The notes under the pieces were generated by a model. It saw only the letters and a list, made by a program, of their open reading frames with translations. It did no database searches and was not told the origin of the DNA. This document shows positions 16,328 to 25,192 of a stretch of 64,000 nucleotides of DNA, one piece after another. Numbering within the stretch: the first letter of the stretch is position 1; each line of letters opens with the position of its first letter. This stretch comes from an uncultured Clostridia bacterium. GTDB taxonomy: Bacteria; Bacillota; Clostridia; Oscillospirales; CAG-382. The stretch covers positions 57,655-121,654 of the forward strand of contig CANRAV010000003.1 of assembly GCA_947628695.1 (NCBI GenBank). The letters are read 5' to 3'. The position numbers and the translations under genes were made by a program.

Positions 16328-17040
16328 TGCAAATTCTCCTTTTTACTTAAGCGTTCTTCCCTTTCCCTCTCCGCCTGCGGCTTCCGCAGGTACACGGTGG
16401 GAAGGCTTTCTGCCGTGTATATTTCTCCGCGCTCGTACTGCCTTGCGGCGCAGACCGCGACGGAAAGCGCATTTTGATACCTTGTGCAAAGCGAGGGCTT
16501 TACCAAAACGGCGCTGCCTGTATGCAGCTTTTCGTAAAGATACGCGCCGTCGCCGCAGATGTGCAGCTTCCCGTACTGCTCCGCCTCTGTGGAAAGCTCT
16601 GCGGCGGAGATGGCACGGTCGGGGGTAAGCCTTTTAAGATTTCCGTCTTCCCGCAGGAAGAGCGCGTTGTAGAAGACGCCGCGCCTTGCGTCCATAAGCG
16701 GGCAGACAACGCCCTCCGCCTGCACGTTTTCCGCAAGCGCCTCCAGCGTGGAGACTGCGGCCGCAGGGCGCCCGTCAAAGGCAAGCCCCTTTACGGCGGA
16801 AACGCCTATCCTAACGCCGGTAAACGACCCGGGGCCGGCGGAAACGGCAAAAAGCCCCACGTCGGAAACCGTCTTGCCGAAGGCCTTAAGCACCCCGTCT
16901 ATAAGCGGGAACAGCGTTTCGCTGTGCGTAAGGCCGTTGTTCACCGAGCTTTGCGCGCACTTCTTTATCTCCCCGTCCACGTAATCGCAAACGGCGGCGC
17001 TTGCGGTAAGCGCCGAGGTGTCAATCGCCAAAATCAGCAT
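16324..17040 (-). CDS. tsaB: tRNA t6A37 biosynthesis protein TsaB
   Basis: A 238-residue ASKHA-fold protein, a noncatalytic partner of TsaD in N6-threonylcarbamoyladenosine formation at tRNA position 37. It begins LILAIDTSALTASAA and carries the family block AVSAGPGSFTGVRIGVSAVKGL (given here as SAGPGSFTGVRIG). The 5' end overlaps tsaE by 20 bases and the 3' end overlaps rpiB by four, so the three genes form a tight operon. tsaD is not in the window. Confidence 0.93.
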   Translation of the reverse strand: MLILAIDTSALTASAAVCDYVDGEIKKCAQSSVNNGLTHSETLFPLIDGVLKAFGKTVSDVGLFAVSAGPGSFTGVRIGVSAVKGLAFDGRPAAAVSTLEALAENVQAEGVVCPLMDARRGVFYNALFLREDGNLKRLTPDRAISAAELSTEAEQYGKLHICGDGAYLYEKLHTGSAVLVKPSLCTRYQNALSVAVCAARQYERGEIYTAESLPTVYLRKPQAEREREERLSKKENLQ

Positions 17041-17449
17041 GGATGAGCCGTTCCTCCTCCCCCGTTTTTTCTATCCTAACGCTCTTGCCGGAGGGAGGAA
17101 GCGCGCTTTCAAACATCTCGCTCCACTCTGTCACTATGATCCCCCCGCGATCCAAATACCCGTAGAAGTCCACGGAGCACAGGTCGTCCTCGTCCCTCAG
17201 ACGGTAGAAGTCGAAATGATACACGGTGACCTTTTCGCCCGCGTACTCGTTCACTATGGCAAAGGTCGGGCTGTGCACCAGGCGCACGCATTCCGGCGCA
17301 AGCTGCGAAACAAGCCCCCGCACAAAGGCGGTTTTGCCCGCTCCCATCTCGCCGTAAAGCGCAAGCAGGTCGCCCGGGCGAAGGAAGGCCGCAAGCCTTT
17401 TTGCAATTTCCTCCGTCTCCGCCTCGCTTTTAGATATGTACTCTGCCAC
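17021..17449 (-). CDS. tsaE: tRNA t6A37 biosynthesis ATPase TsaE
   Basis: A 142-residue P-loop ATPase needed for turnover of the TsaBD complex. Walker A is GEMGAGKTAF near residue 34, with the conserved SPTFAIVNEY segment and HFDFYRL block after it. The start is a GTG preceded by GGAGG, downstream of a promoter at 17472-17500. It overlaps tsaB, which confirms the pathway context. Confidence 0.93.
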   Translation of the reverse strand: MAEYISKSEAETEEIAKRLAAFLRPGDLLALYGEMGAGKTAFVRGLVSQLAPECVRLVHSPTFAIVNEYAGEKVTVYHFDFYRLRDEDDLCSVDFYGYLDRGGIIVTEWSEMFESALPPSGKSVRIEKTGEEERLIHADFGD

Positions 17450-17471
17450 TGTGCCGCCTCCTTCCTTTACA

Positions 17472-17500
17472 ATTATGCCACAGATTTAAGAGATAATCAA
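17472..17500 (-). promoter_or_regulatory. sigma-A promoter of tsaE-tsaB-rpiB
   Basis: On the minus strand, TTGATT (17495-17500) and CATAAT (17472-17477) are spaced 17 bases apart, just before the GGAGG of tsaE. Confidence 0.65.
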
Positions 17501-17515
17501 GAGTTTTTTCCGCCG

Positions 17516-18832
17516 TCAGCGGTATTCGGGCAGATAGCTTCCGTGCGCTTCTATAAGCGCGTCGACCATCTGCTTTATTGTGTCTATGTCAAGCTCGCTT
17601 CCCGTGTGCGGGTCAAGCATCGCCGCCTGATATATGTGCTCCTTCTTCTGCGTCACCGCCGCCTCTACCGTAAGCAGCTGAACGTTTATATTTGTCATGT
17701 TCATAGCCGCGCACTGGACGGGCAGCGCGCCGACGTGGCAGGGGTGAACCCCGCGCCCGTTCACAAGGCAGGGTACCTCCACGCAGGCGTCCGCCGGCAG
17801 GTTGTCTATAAGGCCGGTGTTAAGCACGTTGCCGCCTATCTGCAAAGGCGTCCCCTCGACCACGCTTTGCATTATGCGGGAGGCGTACTCGTTAGAACGC
17901 GTGTGCTCCTTGACGCCGCTTTCCAGTATCTGCGCATACTCCCTCTTCCAGCCTTCTATCTGATTTACACAGCGGCGAGGGTACTCGTCAAGCGGTATGT
18001 TGTATCTGTCTATCAGCTCCGGATACGCCTTTTTGATGTAGAACATGTTGTACTCTGCGTTGTGCTCGCTTGACTCTGTACAGTAGTAGCCGAAGTTTTC
18101 TATATAGTCCATGCGCACCTTGTCCCTTGCCTCGGGGTTTTTAAGGTACTCGCGCGCCCTTTTCTTTATCTCCGGGTAAAGGTCTACGCCGTTTTTGTCC
18201 TTTATCTCCAAAAGCCAGGCCATGTGGTTTATGCCGGCTATAAGCTCCTTGCGGCCTTCAAGTCTATCCTCCAGACATAAGGCTTTAAGAAGCCCCTCCG
18301 AGCAGACCTGCACGCTGTGGCACAGACCCACCGTTTTAACGCCGGTATAGCGCTGCATAAAGCCGCTTACTATCGCCATGGGGTTTGTGTAGTTCAAAAA
18401 CAGCGCGTCCGGGCAGACCTCCTCCATATCGCGGGCAAAGTCCCGCACCACGGGTACGGTGCGCAGCCCGCGCATTATGCCGCCTATGCCAAGCGTGTCG
18501 CCTATCGTCTGGCGAAGGCCGAATCTCTTCGGCACCTCAAAGTCTATGACTGTGCAGGGCTCGTAAAGGCCGACCTGTATGGCGTTTACGACAAAGCTTG
18601 CGCCCTTAAGCGCCGCACGGCGGTTTTCCACGCCGACATAGCACTCTATCCTGCCAAAGCCGCCCTTTGCCTCCCGCATCGCCTCTAAAATGACGCGGCT
18701 TTCCTCCAGCCGCTGCGGGTCAATGTCGTACAGCGCAAAGACGCTGTCCCGCAGAGAGAGAACGCACAAACAGTCCCCAATGACGTTGCGGGCAAAAACC
18801 GTGCTTCCCGCACCCATAAACGTTATCTTCAT
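17516..18832 (-). CDS. GH4 family glycosidase, alpha-galactosidase/alpha-glucosidase type
   Basis: A 438-residue NAD- and metal-dependent GH4 enzyme. The N-terminal Rossmann motif is KITFMGAGSTVFARN. The metal-ligand segment GLCHSVQ lies near residue 174 and LNYTNPMA near 147, with INHMAWLLEI further on. GH4 enzymes cleave glycosides by a redox-elimination mechanism. The CHS motif and overall wording fit the MelA-like (alpha-galactosidase) branch more than 6-phospho-beta-glucosidases, but substrate is not certain. It is a single gene with its own promoter and without a sugar transporter beside it. Confidence 0.85.
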   Translation of the reverse strand: MKITFMGAGSTVFARNVIGDCLCVLSLRDSVFALYDIDPQRLEESRVILEAMREAKGGFGRIECYVGVENRRAALKGASFVVNAIQVGLYEPCTVIDFEVPKRFGLRQTIGDTLGIGGIMRGLRTVPVVRDFARDMEEVCPDALFLNYTNPMAIVSGFMQRYTGVKTVGLCHSVQVCSEGLLKALCLEDRLEGRKELIAGINHMAWLLEIKDKNGVDLYPEIKKRAREYLKNPEARDKVRMDYIENFGYYCTESSEHNAEYNMFYIKKAYPELIDRYNIPLDEYPRRCVNQIEGWKREYAQILESGVKEHTRSNEYASRIMQSVVEGTPLQIGGNVLNTGLIDNLPADACVEVPCLVNGRGVHPCHVGALPVQCAAMNMTNINVQLLTVEAAVTQKKEHIYQAAMLDPHTGSELDIDTIKQMVDALIEAHGSYLPEYR

Positions 18833-18860
18833 CTTTAAACCGCACCTTCCCTTCCGTATT

Positions 18861-18889
18861 ATTATACCACCTGCGGCCGTTTAAATCAA
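18861..18889 (-). promoter_or_regulatory. sigma-A promoter of the GH4 gene
   Basis: On the minus strand, TTGATT (18884-18889) and TATAAT (18861-18866) are spaced 17 bases apart, about 30 bases before the ATG. Confidence 0.75.
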
Positions 18890-18918
18890 TACTTAATTGG
18901 AAGGCCTTAAAAACACTT

Positions 18919-18944
18919 CGGCTGCCGCAGCTTTGCGGCAGCCG
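18919..18944 (-). terminator. intrinsic terminator after the patatin-like gene
   Basis: An 11-bp GC-rich stem (CGGCTGCCGCA / TGCGGCAGCCG) with a four-base loop starts five bases after the patatin-like stop and is followed on the minus strand by AAGTGTTTTT. Confidence 0.7.
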
Positions 18945-18948
18945 CTTT

Positions 18949-19797
18949 TTAATGTGTGACGAAGGCCTTTATCTCTTCAAGCCTCTCGGCCGCAATTTCC
19001 CTGCCCTGTTCATAGACGGCCTTAAGCCTTTCGGGCTTCTTCTCTATCCTGCCGACTTCGAGCGGCGCTTTGGGGAATATGGCAATTATCGCCCCATCCG
19101 CCTCGCGCTTTTTCACATAGTCAAGCGTTTCGTTGTACACAAGGTGCCTGTTTGCCATCGCCTGCACAAAGGCCGGGTACTTCCTATACACTATGCGCGC
19201 AAGCGGAAGCATGGGGTTCTTTCCCTTTATATAATCCCTCGGCTGCGTCAATATGACGACAAGACGGTCGTATCCGAGACCTTCGAAAAACCGTATCGGC
19301 ACAGAGTCCGCAATCCCGCCGTCAAGCAGCTTCTTCCCCTCCGTTTCCACTATCCGCGACACAAGCGGCATGGAAGCGGAGGCGCGCATGCGGTCAAAGC
19401 GGCCGTCTTCAAAGTCCGCACAGTCGAAGTAAACCGCCTTCCCCGTCTCCACGTCCGTGCAGACGGCGTAAAACTTCATCGGGTTTTTGCGGTACTCTTC
19501 AAAATCGAAGACGTCAAGCTTTTTCGGTATCTCACCGTAGCAGAAGTCGACCCCGAACAGGTCGCCTGTTTTAAGGAACGAGCGAACGGAGCAGTAGCGG
19601 CTGTCCCCGCAAAAGCGCAGGTTGTAGCGTATCGCACGACCCGGCTGGCGCGACTTGTAGTTGCAGCCGAAGCAGGCGCCGGCGGACACGCCCACGGCAC
19701 CGTCAAACTCCACGCCGTTTTCCATAAGCACGTCAAGCACGCCGGAGGTGAACATCCCCCGCATTGCTCCGCCCTCCAAGACAAGACCCGTTTTCAA
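18949..19797 (-). CDS. patatin-like phospholipase/esterase
   Basis: A 282-residue patatin-family hydrolase. The oxyanion-hole motif GGAMRG is at residues 9-14, the nucleophile Ser38 is in GVSAG and the catalytic Asp is in DGGIADS (about residue 159). It is like bacterial YchK/RssA-type proteins and lacks a signal peptide, so it probably acts in the cytoplasm on lipids or acyl esters. The start appears to be a TTG (codon at 19795-19797), because the nearby upstream ATG runs out of frame into a stop. It is monocistronic with a strong terminator. Confidence 0.88.
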   Translation of the reverse strand: MKTGLVLEGGAMRGMFTSGVLDVLMENGVEFDGAVGVSAGACFGCNYKSRQPGRAIRYNLRFCGDSRYCSVRSFLKTGDLFGVDFCYGEIPKKLDVFDFEEYRKNPMKFYAVCTDVETGKAVYFDCADFEDGRFDRMRASASMPLVSRIVETEGKKLLDGGIADSVPIRFFEGLGYDRLVVILTQPRDYIKGKNPMLPLARIVYRKYPAFVQAMANRHLVYNETLDYVKKREADGAIIAIFPKAPLEVGRIEKKPERLKAVYEQGREIAAERLEEIKAFVTH

Positions 19798-19862
19798 AGC
19801 CGCATCGCCTTCTTTCCTTATATATTATAGCCCCTCTCTCCGCCCGTGTCAAGCGGCGTCCG

Positions 19863-19890
19863 TTGCAAAAAGGCGCAAAATGTGTTATAC
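19863..19890 (+). promoter_or_regulatory. promoter upstream of the sigma-factor fusion gene
   Basis: TTGCAA (19863-19868) and TTATAC (19885-19890) with a 16-base spacer. A second AACC-T-rich-TGTC arrangement (about 19926-19951) resembles an ECF-type promoter and could support autoregulation; that part is speculative. Confidence 0.5.
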
Positions 19891-19995
19891 TTTTTACGGA
19901 TAGAAAAATTTTTCGTTCTTTTACCCAACCTTTTTCGCGTTTAAACTGTCTTATTAACGAAAGCTTTCAAACAAGATGGGAAAGGAAAAACTGCC

Positions 19996-22900
19996 ATGTC
20001 ACACACATCAAGCTCTGACGGAACCTTGGTGCTTTTGACCCTTGCCGGGGAGGCCGGCGCCTACGACGAGCTGGTAAAAAGGCACGAAAAGCGGGTGCGT
20101 GCTGCCGCGTACTCGGTCATACGCAACGCGCACATAGCAGAGGACGCAGCGCAGGACGCCTTCTTGGCGGCCTGGCTTAAGCTGGACCGCCTTATAGAGC
20201 CGGAGAAGTTTGGCGTGTGGGCGGCGCGCATTGCCAAAAACTGCGCCGTAAATATGGCGCAGCGGTTTAGAAGCTATTTAAGCCTTGAGGACATAAGCGG
20301 GCTTGAGTTCATCCCAGCCGAAGACTATGACCCGGAGAAAATGCTTCTAAGCGACGAGGAAGCAAGGCTTTTGCGCCGAGGGCTGCGAAAGCTGCCGGAG
20401 CGCGCAAAGCAGGTGGTGTACCTGCACTACTACGAGGACATGAGCGCAGAGGACATCGCAGGGCTTTTGGGCGTTTCGGTGGGGACGGTGAAATCGCAGC
20501 TGCACGACGGCAGGAGAAAAATGCGAAAGGAGTTATGTGCAATGGACGAAAAATTAAGCGACACCCTGCTTCAAAAGATCAACAAAAAGATTGACGAGGT
20601 AAAGGGGTGGCAGTATAAGAACAACAAGGCGGGCTTTGAGAAGGTCTATGAAAGCGTGCTTAAGGACATAGACGCGCTTCCCGAATCGCGCGAGAAGTAC
20701 CACGCGCTTGCCGACGTGCTGATGCGCGGCTGGTGGTGGCTTCCGGGAGAGAAGAACGACAAGCTTTTCGAACGGATAAAGGAGGCAGCGCGCCTTGGCA
20801 AAAACAACGAGGTTATGTCTGCGCTTTTGCAGCGGGAGATGTGGAAGTACTGGGGCGGCGGCCAGCTTCGGCACATAAAGGACGTGCAGATACCGTCACT
20901 TGACCCCGTGGACTTTCGGCTTACGATAGCGAACAGGTGGCTGTCCTACGCCGTCTTTGCCGGCATAGAAAATCCGGAGAAGGCGCGCGAGGGCTTTGAG
21001 AACGCCATAAAGCTTCTGACCCCTGCAGACGGCTTGCAGTATCACGACGCGGTGCAGAAAAGAAGCTGCTTTGAAGAGTCGACGGCAGAGGAGTTTGCAG
21101 GCGACATTCAAAACCGCGAAAGCATTTGCCGGGTGCTGGAGATAGACCTTGCAGACGGGTTTAAAATCCGCGAAGAGGGTGTGTGCTATATCCTCGGTGG
21201 TCTCTTCGGCTGCGACAGGGACGCCTCCCTTTTGCTTAACAACCTGGTGCGCTGTGACGGCATGGCGAGGGCGGACGTCAGACCTTGCGAAAGCTTCACC
21301 GCCTCCGACGGCTCTACTTTGACGTTTGAGGTCGCCGACGCCGCCGTGACGGTGCCTGCGGGCAGCTTTGAAGGCTGCGAGGTGTGGACCTCCCGACTTA
21401 AAAGCGGAACCTACAGAAACACTCTTAAAAGCGGCGTAGGGCTTATAAAGCAGGAGATAATTACGGAGGGAGTGAAGGAGACGAGGGTTCTTGCCGATTA
21501 TCACCTAACCGGTGGGAACGGAGGCGTGCCCTTCGGCATCGGCAGCTTTTGGCGGTACGAAGCCGACGCCAATCCGAACGCCTACATTTCCCCGACGGTG
21601 ATAGAGGTGCTTGCCCGTGACGGCAAAAACGCCATAGTCGCCCTAAACGCCCGCACCGTAAGGAGGAAATACGATGAAAATTCCTGGCTTGACATGATCC
21701 TTAAAACCCGCTGCGACTACTGCACCCGGGATGATGACGAGCAGCTGCAGGACGTAAGGGCGTACGCGAAGCGCGCAGTAGAGCTTGCGAAGACGAACTG
21801 CGAGCGCGTTCACGCCGAAACGGCTTACTCTGTAGTGACGCGGATTATAGAAGGCGACCCGAAGTTAAACCCGGGGAGCGGGAACAAAGGCCTTTGGAAC
21901 TTCTTTGTAAGGAACGAGGTAGGAAAGGCGGACGGCAAGCTTCGCCTTTGCGATAGTAGCCAAAGGTTTTCGTTTGAGTGGAAGGAGACCGACGGGACCC
22001 CGCTTTGTGACAGGGTGTGTTCCAATCACATCTACTCGATACTCAGTGACGTGGCGGGCTGCCTGTTTGACGAACAGTGGAAGGACGGCTTTAAAGCCGA
22101 AAAAAGGACGGAGTTTGCGGGCGACATCCTAAACGTGAAGATAGCCTGCGCGGACGCGGGAACAGTAGAAGTGAAAGCCGGCAGCTTTGAAAACTGCCTG
22201 GCGGTCGACACCGTGTGCGAGGGCTTCGGCGCCGGCTGGGAATACAGAGGCGGCAGAAGGACCTACTACTTCGCTCGCGGAATAGGCCTTGTGAAGGTGG
22301 AGATGTACTCCGCCGTCGGGGAGAAGAGCGCCTACGAGCTTACCTCCTACGATGGCGTTGGCGAGGGCTATATGCCCATGGAAGACGGGATAAGAAGGCG
22401 CTACGTGGATCTTGGCCTTACCGACGGCTACGTCGGCGCTTCCGAGTACGTCTGCGCGGTGGACTGCGAGGGCAGGACGGTGCTGTTTTCCGACCTTACC
22501 GGCATAAGGCGGCAGCCGACGGGGATAACGCGCTACGGCTCCGTTGCGGGCGAGATCGAGGAAGGCCGCCTTATAAGCCTCGGGAAAGACGAAGAGGCGG
22601 ACGCAGAGGGCAGCTGCAACGCGATAAAGATGCTGCTTCACCAGGTGCTGAAGGGACACCGCCACTCCGGCGAACGCTTAGCGAAAAGGCTTTGCTACAA
22701 CCTGCGCCTTATAGAGGCCGCTGGGAACGGCGAAGTTCCGCCCGCGTTCTACGCGCGGTATTCGCGGATTTGCCTTCTTGCGTCTGCGGCATTCTTCGGG
22801 GCAGGTCAAAAGGACGACGGCTACAAGTACTTGGAGCTGTCTCTTGAATACGCCGAAAAGTGGAAGGCTATACTGAACGGGGAGAGGCTTAGCTTCGGCG

Positions 22901-23130
22901 ACGAGGCCGTCTTCGGAAAGGTCGTATTCATCAAGGGCAAGTCGGCGATAGAGCTGCCGGACGGAACCATGCGCAGCCTTGACGCGAAGGACGTGCTGGA
23001 CGGCTGGCTTTCCGACAGCGGGCTTATCTACCTTGCGCTTAACGGCAACGGCTGGAAAGGCTTCGACACCGTCAGAGACGAAAAGCGGTACAAATCCCTT
23101 ACTGAACGCGCCAAAAGGCTTGCGGAATAG
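19996..23130 (+). CDS. ECF sigma factor fused to a very large C-terminal region
   Basis: A 1044-residue protein. Residues 1-180 are a complete ECF-type sigma-70 factor: region 2 with AEDAAQDAFLAAWLKLDRL and NCAVNMAQRF, and region 4 with LRKLPERAKQVVYLHYYEDMS and VGTVKSQLHDGRRKMRKEL. The remaining ~860 residues have no membrane span or signal. They include two copies of a domain marked by VPAGSFEGCEV (about residue 455) and VKAGSFENCLAV (about 725), resembling beta-rich DUF3108-like lipid- or ligand-binding folds. An internal ATG at 20542 has a good AAAGGAG nine bases upstream, so the C-terminal part may also be made alone. No anti-sigma gene is adjacent. The effector part may sense a ligand; that is inference. 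Confidence 0.8.
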   Translation: MSHTSSSDGTLVLLTLAGEAGAYDELVKRHEKRVRAAAYSVIRNAHIAEDAAQDAFLAAWLKLDRLIEPEKFGVWAARIAKNCAVNMAQRFRSYLSLEDISGLEFIPAEDYDPEKMLLSDEEARLLRRGLRKLPERAKQVVYLHYYEDMSAEDIAGLLGVSVGTVKSQLHDGRRKMRKELCAMDEKLSDTLLQKINKKIDEVKGWQYKNNKAGFEKVYESVLKDIDALPESREKYHALADVLMRGWWWLPGEKNDKLFERIKEAARLGKNNEVMSALLQREMWKYWGGGQLRHIKDVQIPSLDPVDFRLTIANRWLSYAVFAGIENPEKAREGFENAIKLLTPADGLQYHDAVQKRSCFEESTAEEFAGDIQNRESICRVLEIDLADGFKIREEGVCYILGGLFGCDRDASLLLNNLVRCDGMARADVRPCESFTASDGSTLTFEVADAAVTVPAGSFEGCEVWTSRLKSGTYRNTLKSGVGLIKQEIITEGVKETRVLADYHLTGGNGGVPFGIGSFWRYEADANPNAYISPTVIEVLARDGKNAIVALNARTVRRKYDENSWLDMILKTRCDYCTRDDDEQLQDVRAYAKRAVELAKTNCERVHAETAYSVVTRIIEGDPKLNPGSGNKGLWNFFVRNEVGKADGKLRLCDSSQRFSFEWKETDGTPLCDRVCSNHIYSILSDVAGCLFDEQWKDGFKAEKRTEFAGDILNVKIACADAGTVEVKAGSFENCLAVDTVCEGFGAGWEYRGGRRTYYFARGIGLVKVEMYSAVGEKSAYELTSYDGVGEGYMPMEDGIRRRYVDLGLTDGYVGASEYVCAVDCEGRTVLFSDLTGIRRQPTGITRYGSVAGEIEEGRLISLGKDEEADAEGSCNAIKMLLHQVLKGHRHSGERLAKRLCYNLRLIEAAGNGEVPPAFYARYSRICLLASAAFFGAGQKDDGYKYLELSLEYAEKWKAILNGERLSFGDEAVFGKVVFIKGKSAIELPDGTMRSLDAKDVLDGWLSDSGLIYLALNGNGWKGFDTVRDEKRYKSLTERAKRLAE

Positions 23131-23165
23131 GGCTTAGCTCCTCTGAAAACACACCGTTGAAACGG

Positions 23166-23196
23166 AATGCACCCCCGGATGCTTCGGGGGTGCATT
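23166..23196. terminator. bidirectional terminator between convergent genes
   Basis: The stem AATGCACCCCCG / CGGGGGTGCATT with a seven-base loop and a following T run serves the sigma-factor gene on the plus strand and the XRE gene on the minus strand. Confidence 0.8.
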
Positions 23197-23204
23197 TTTG
23201 CACC

Positions 23205-23471
23205 TTACGCTCTTTGTGTGTCGTCCGCGGACGTGAGCCATTCCATGCTTGTGTGCAGCGCCTTTGCAAGCACTGCAAGCTCGTAGTCCGCGACAAAACG
23301 CGTCCCGGATTCTATCCGGCTTATGCTGTCGCGCTCCAAGATAACGCCCTCCACCTGCAGCCGCGCCGCCAAATCGCTTTGCGTCAGCCGCAGCTTGTGG
23401 CGTGCCTCGTGTACCCTGTCCCCGCAGATGTTCTTCTTCCCGTTGTAATCGTAAATTTTCACAATCGGCAT
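23205..23471 (-). CDS. XRE-family transcriptional regulator
   Basis: An 88-residue protein with a single Cro/C1-type HTH (RVHEARHKLRLTQSDLAARL, then ISRIESGTRFV and LAVLAKALHTSMEWL). It is divergent from the small membrane-protein gene at 23593. The shared intergenic region holds several TGCTAA/TTAGCA half-sites, so it most likely represses that operon and itself. No effector domain is visible. Confidence 0.8.
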   Translation of the reverse strand: MPIVKIYDYNGKKNICGDRVHEARHKLRLTQSDLAARLQVEGVILERDSISRIESGTRFVADYELAVLAKALHTSMEWLTSADDTQRA

Positions 23472-23487
23472 CCTTTCGCAAAAAATA

Positions 23488-23555
23488 TGCTAATGTTCAA
23501 CATTTTTCTTGACTTTAGCATATTTTTGTGCTATTATTGTGCTAAAGGTCAGCAT
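23488..23555. promoter_or_regulatory. operator cluster and promoter between the XRE gene and the membrane-protein operon
   Basis: Two 16-base copies of a related site lie here: TGCTAATGTTCAACAT (23488-23503) and TGCTAAAGGTCAGCAT (23540-23555). Between them are further half-sites TTTAGCA (23514-23520) and GTGCTA (23528-23533). A sigma-A promoter for the plus-strand operon, TTGACT (23509-23514) and TATTAT (23532-23537) with 17-base spacing, is bracketed by these sites. That layout is typical of repression by the adjacent XRE protein. Confidence 0.65.
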
Positions 23556-23592
23556 CGGCCGACATTTTTAAATTTTTTTGGAGGTATTGCTT

Positions 23593-23964
23593 ATGCAAAA
23601 CGAAAAGTTCGACTTTAAAAAATCCCTGTGCTCTTCCGGCGGGCGTATTGGGCTTATCGTTGCTTTTTACGCAGTTTTCCTTGGGTTGGTTGTTCTGCTT
23701 GTGAGCATGTTCGGTGGCGGCATACCGTTTTTAATTTTGGCAGCTGCTTTTGTTTATTTCGGCTGGCGCGCGCTTGCCAAGATCACCCCAAACATATTCC
23801 TTATAATGCCTATTGGGGGCTGGGCCATATATTTTCTCATAAAAGGCATGCTGGCGCTTGCGATAGGCCCCTTTATCGCACCGTATCAATTGGCAAAGAA
23901 GACAGCGGATGCGGTTCAAAAAAGCGTAAAAGAGGCCGCTGAAGACGAAAAAGCTGGAATATAA
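23593..23964 (+). CDS. small membrane protein of unknown function
   Basis: A 123-residue protein with three likely membrane spans (GLIVAFYAVFLGLVVLLVSM, a second at about residues 45-60 and a third around GGWAIYFLIKGMLALAIGPF) and a charged C-terminal helix. The start ATG at 23593 is chosen because GGAGG lies eight bases upstream. It is the first gene of a two-gene unit behind the XRE-controlled promoter. Not recognised. Confidence 0.65.
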   Translation: MQNEKFDFKKSLCSSGGRIGLIVAFYAVFLGLVVLLVSMFGGGIPFLILAAAFVYFGWRALAKITPNIFLIMPIGGWAIYFLIKGMLALAIGPFIAPYQLAKKTADAVQKSVKEAAEDEKAGI

Positions 23965-24009
23965 CATCCCTCACGCAGGGTGCTTTCCCGCACGGTGAAA
24001 GGAGAAAAC

Positions 24010-24972
24010 ATGTCAGGAAACGAGTTAGAGCTGCAAAAAAATCTCCCCCGCTGCATATCAATGCTTTATGATATGGAGCTTAACCAGTACCTTATGACGA
24101 GGGAGATTGCACAACTTAACGAAAAAATCTCAAGCCTCGGCCGCGAGAGGAGGATTTCCGACGCGGTAAGAGGAAAAAATCAAAAGTCTGTGATTGAATA
24201 TGTTTTGAAAGTGGGTTCTTTGTGCGCATTCGCTGCGATGCCTATCGGCGCGATATACTACTTTACTACGAACCACGGATTCTTTGATAAGCTGTTTTCC
24301 ATTATTGAAGGACCAATTGTCTTCGGCTTTTTCGGCGCAATAATCGGCGCCGTGGCAGGACTTATCATCGGCATAATAAAAAAAGGAAACGAGGACAAGG
24401 CCTTAAACGCACGCTTTGAAAGTGATAAATCAAAGCATGAGAAGGCCGTTGCCCTTGATTCTGCCAGGCTGAAACGGGAAAAAATGCAAAAGGCATTGCT
24501 TACCGCACAAAGGGACAAGCTGATGCGAAGAAGAAGCGAGGCGCAGAATAAGCTTGCGGGATTTTACAACTCCTGCGGTATAGACAGCAATTATCGCAAT
24601 CTTGTGCCAATTGGCTACATGAACGACTTCATACGGCTTGGCATATCAAAGCGGCTTGAAGGCTCAGACGGGCTTTACTATCTCATCCGACACGAGCTTC
24701 GAATGGATCAGCTTCAATACACGCTTGAAGAAATATCCTATAAGCTTGACACGATAATTGACAGACAAAGCAGGATATATTCCGATCTTTCCGAGATGAA
24801 CCAAAAATGCAGTGATTTATTTTCAAGGACAGTAAAAATGGCCGAAGACGTTGCCTCAAGCAGAAGAGCGTTATCGTCCATAGAAGAAAGCAGTGCGCTT
24901 GCGGCATACAACACGTCGCGCATAGAAGCCGAGAACAGGTACCAAACCTTTATGCTTGCCCTTGGTTTATAA
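24010..24972 (+). CDS. membrane-anchored coiled-coil protein of unknown function
   Basis: A 320-residue protein starting at the ATG at 24010 (MSGNELELQK), preceded by AAAGGAG. It has an N-terminal helical segment, two membrane spans (about residues 65-85 and 96-120, the latter Gly/Ile-rich: GFFGAIIGAVAGLIIGII) and then long charged helices with coiled-coil character to the end. It lies 45 bases after the 123-residue membrane protein and is probably co-expressed with it under the XRE operators. The organisation resembles phage- or plasmid-associated membrane sensors, but no function can be assigned. Codon use is more A/T-rich than in the neighbouring housekeeping genes, hinting at acquisition. 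Confidence 0.65.
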   Translation: MSGNELELQKNLPRCISMLYDMELNQYLMTREIAQLNEKISSLGRERRISDAVRGKNQKSVIEYVLKVGSLCAFAAMPIGAIYYFTTNHGFFDKLFSIIEGPIVFGFFGAIIGAVAGLIIGIIKKGNEDKALNARFESDKSKHEKAVALDSARLKREKMQKALLTAQRDKLMRRRSEAQNKLAGFYNSCGIDSNYRNLVPIGYMNDFIRLGISKRLEGSDGLYYLIRHELRMDQLQYTLEEISYKLDTIIDRQSRIYSDLSEMNQKCSDLFSRTVKMAEDVASSRRALSSIEESSALAAYNTSRIEAENRYQTFMLALGL

Positions 24973-25137
24973 AAATTCATGGGGAATTGGTGTATCAAGT
25001 AACTTATGACATATCGATAGAAAACGACGTATTGACGCTTAGTTATCCCGGTCACGTGCCGCTGAGTTTTAAAAGGGTAAAATAAACCGCACCCTCCACG
25101 GCGCATACCTTACCCCCGCACCGTGGAGAACAATATG

Positions 25138-25179
25138 CAGCAGGTGTTTTCCAATTTTTGGAAAACACCTGCTGTTTTT
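25138..25179 (+). terminator. strong intrinsic terminator
   Basis: The perfect 15-bp stem CAGCAGGTGTTTTCC / GGAAAACACCTGCTG with a seven-base loop is followed by TTTTT. It closes the XRE-regulated operon. Confidence 0.85.
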
Positions 25180-25192
25180 ATGCCTTAGGGGC

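Noticed and set aside
24990..25085. A 31-codon GTG-initiated frame after the coiled-coil gene
   Set aside because: Too short, with only a weak GGGGA before it. It may be the decayed tail of a gene but cannot be supported.
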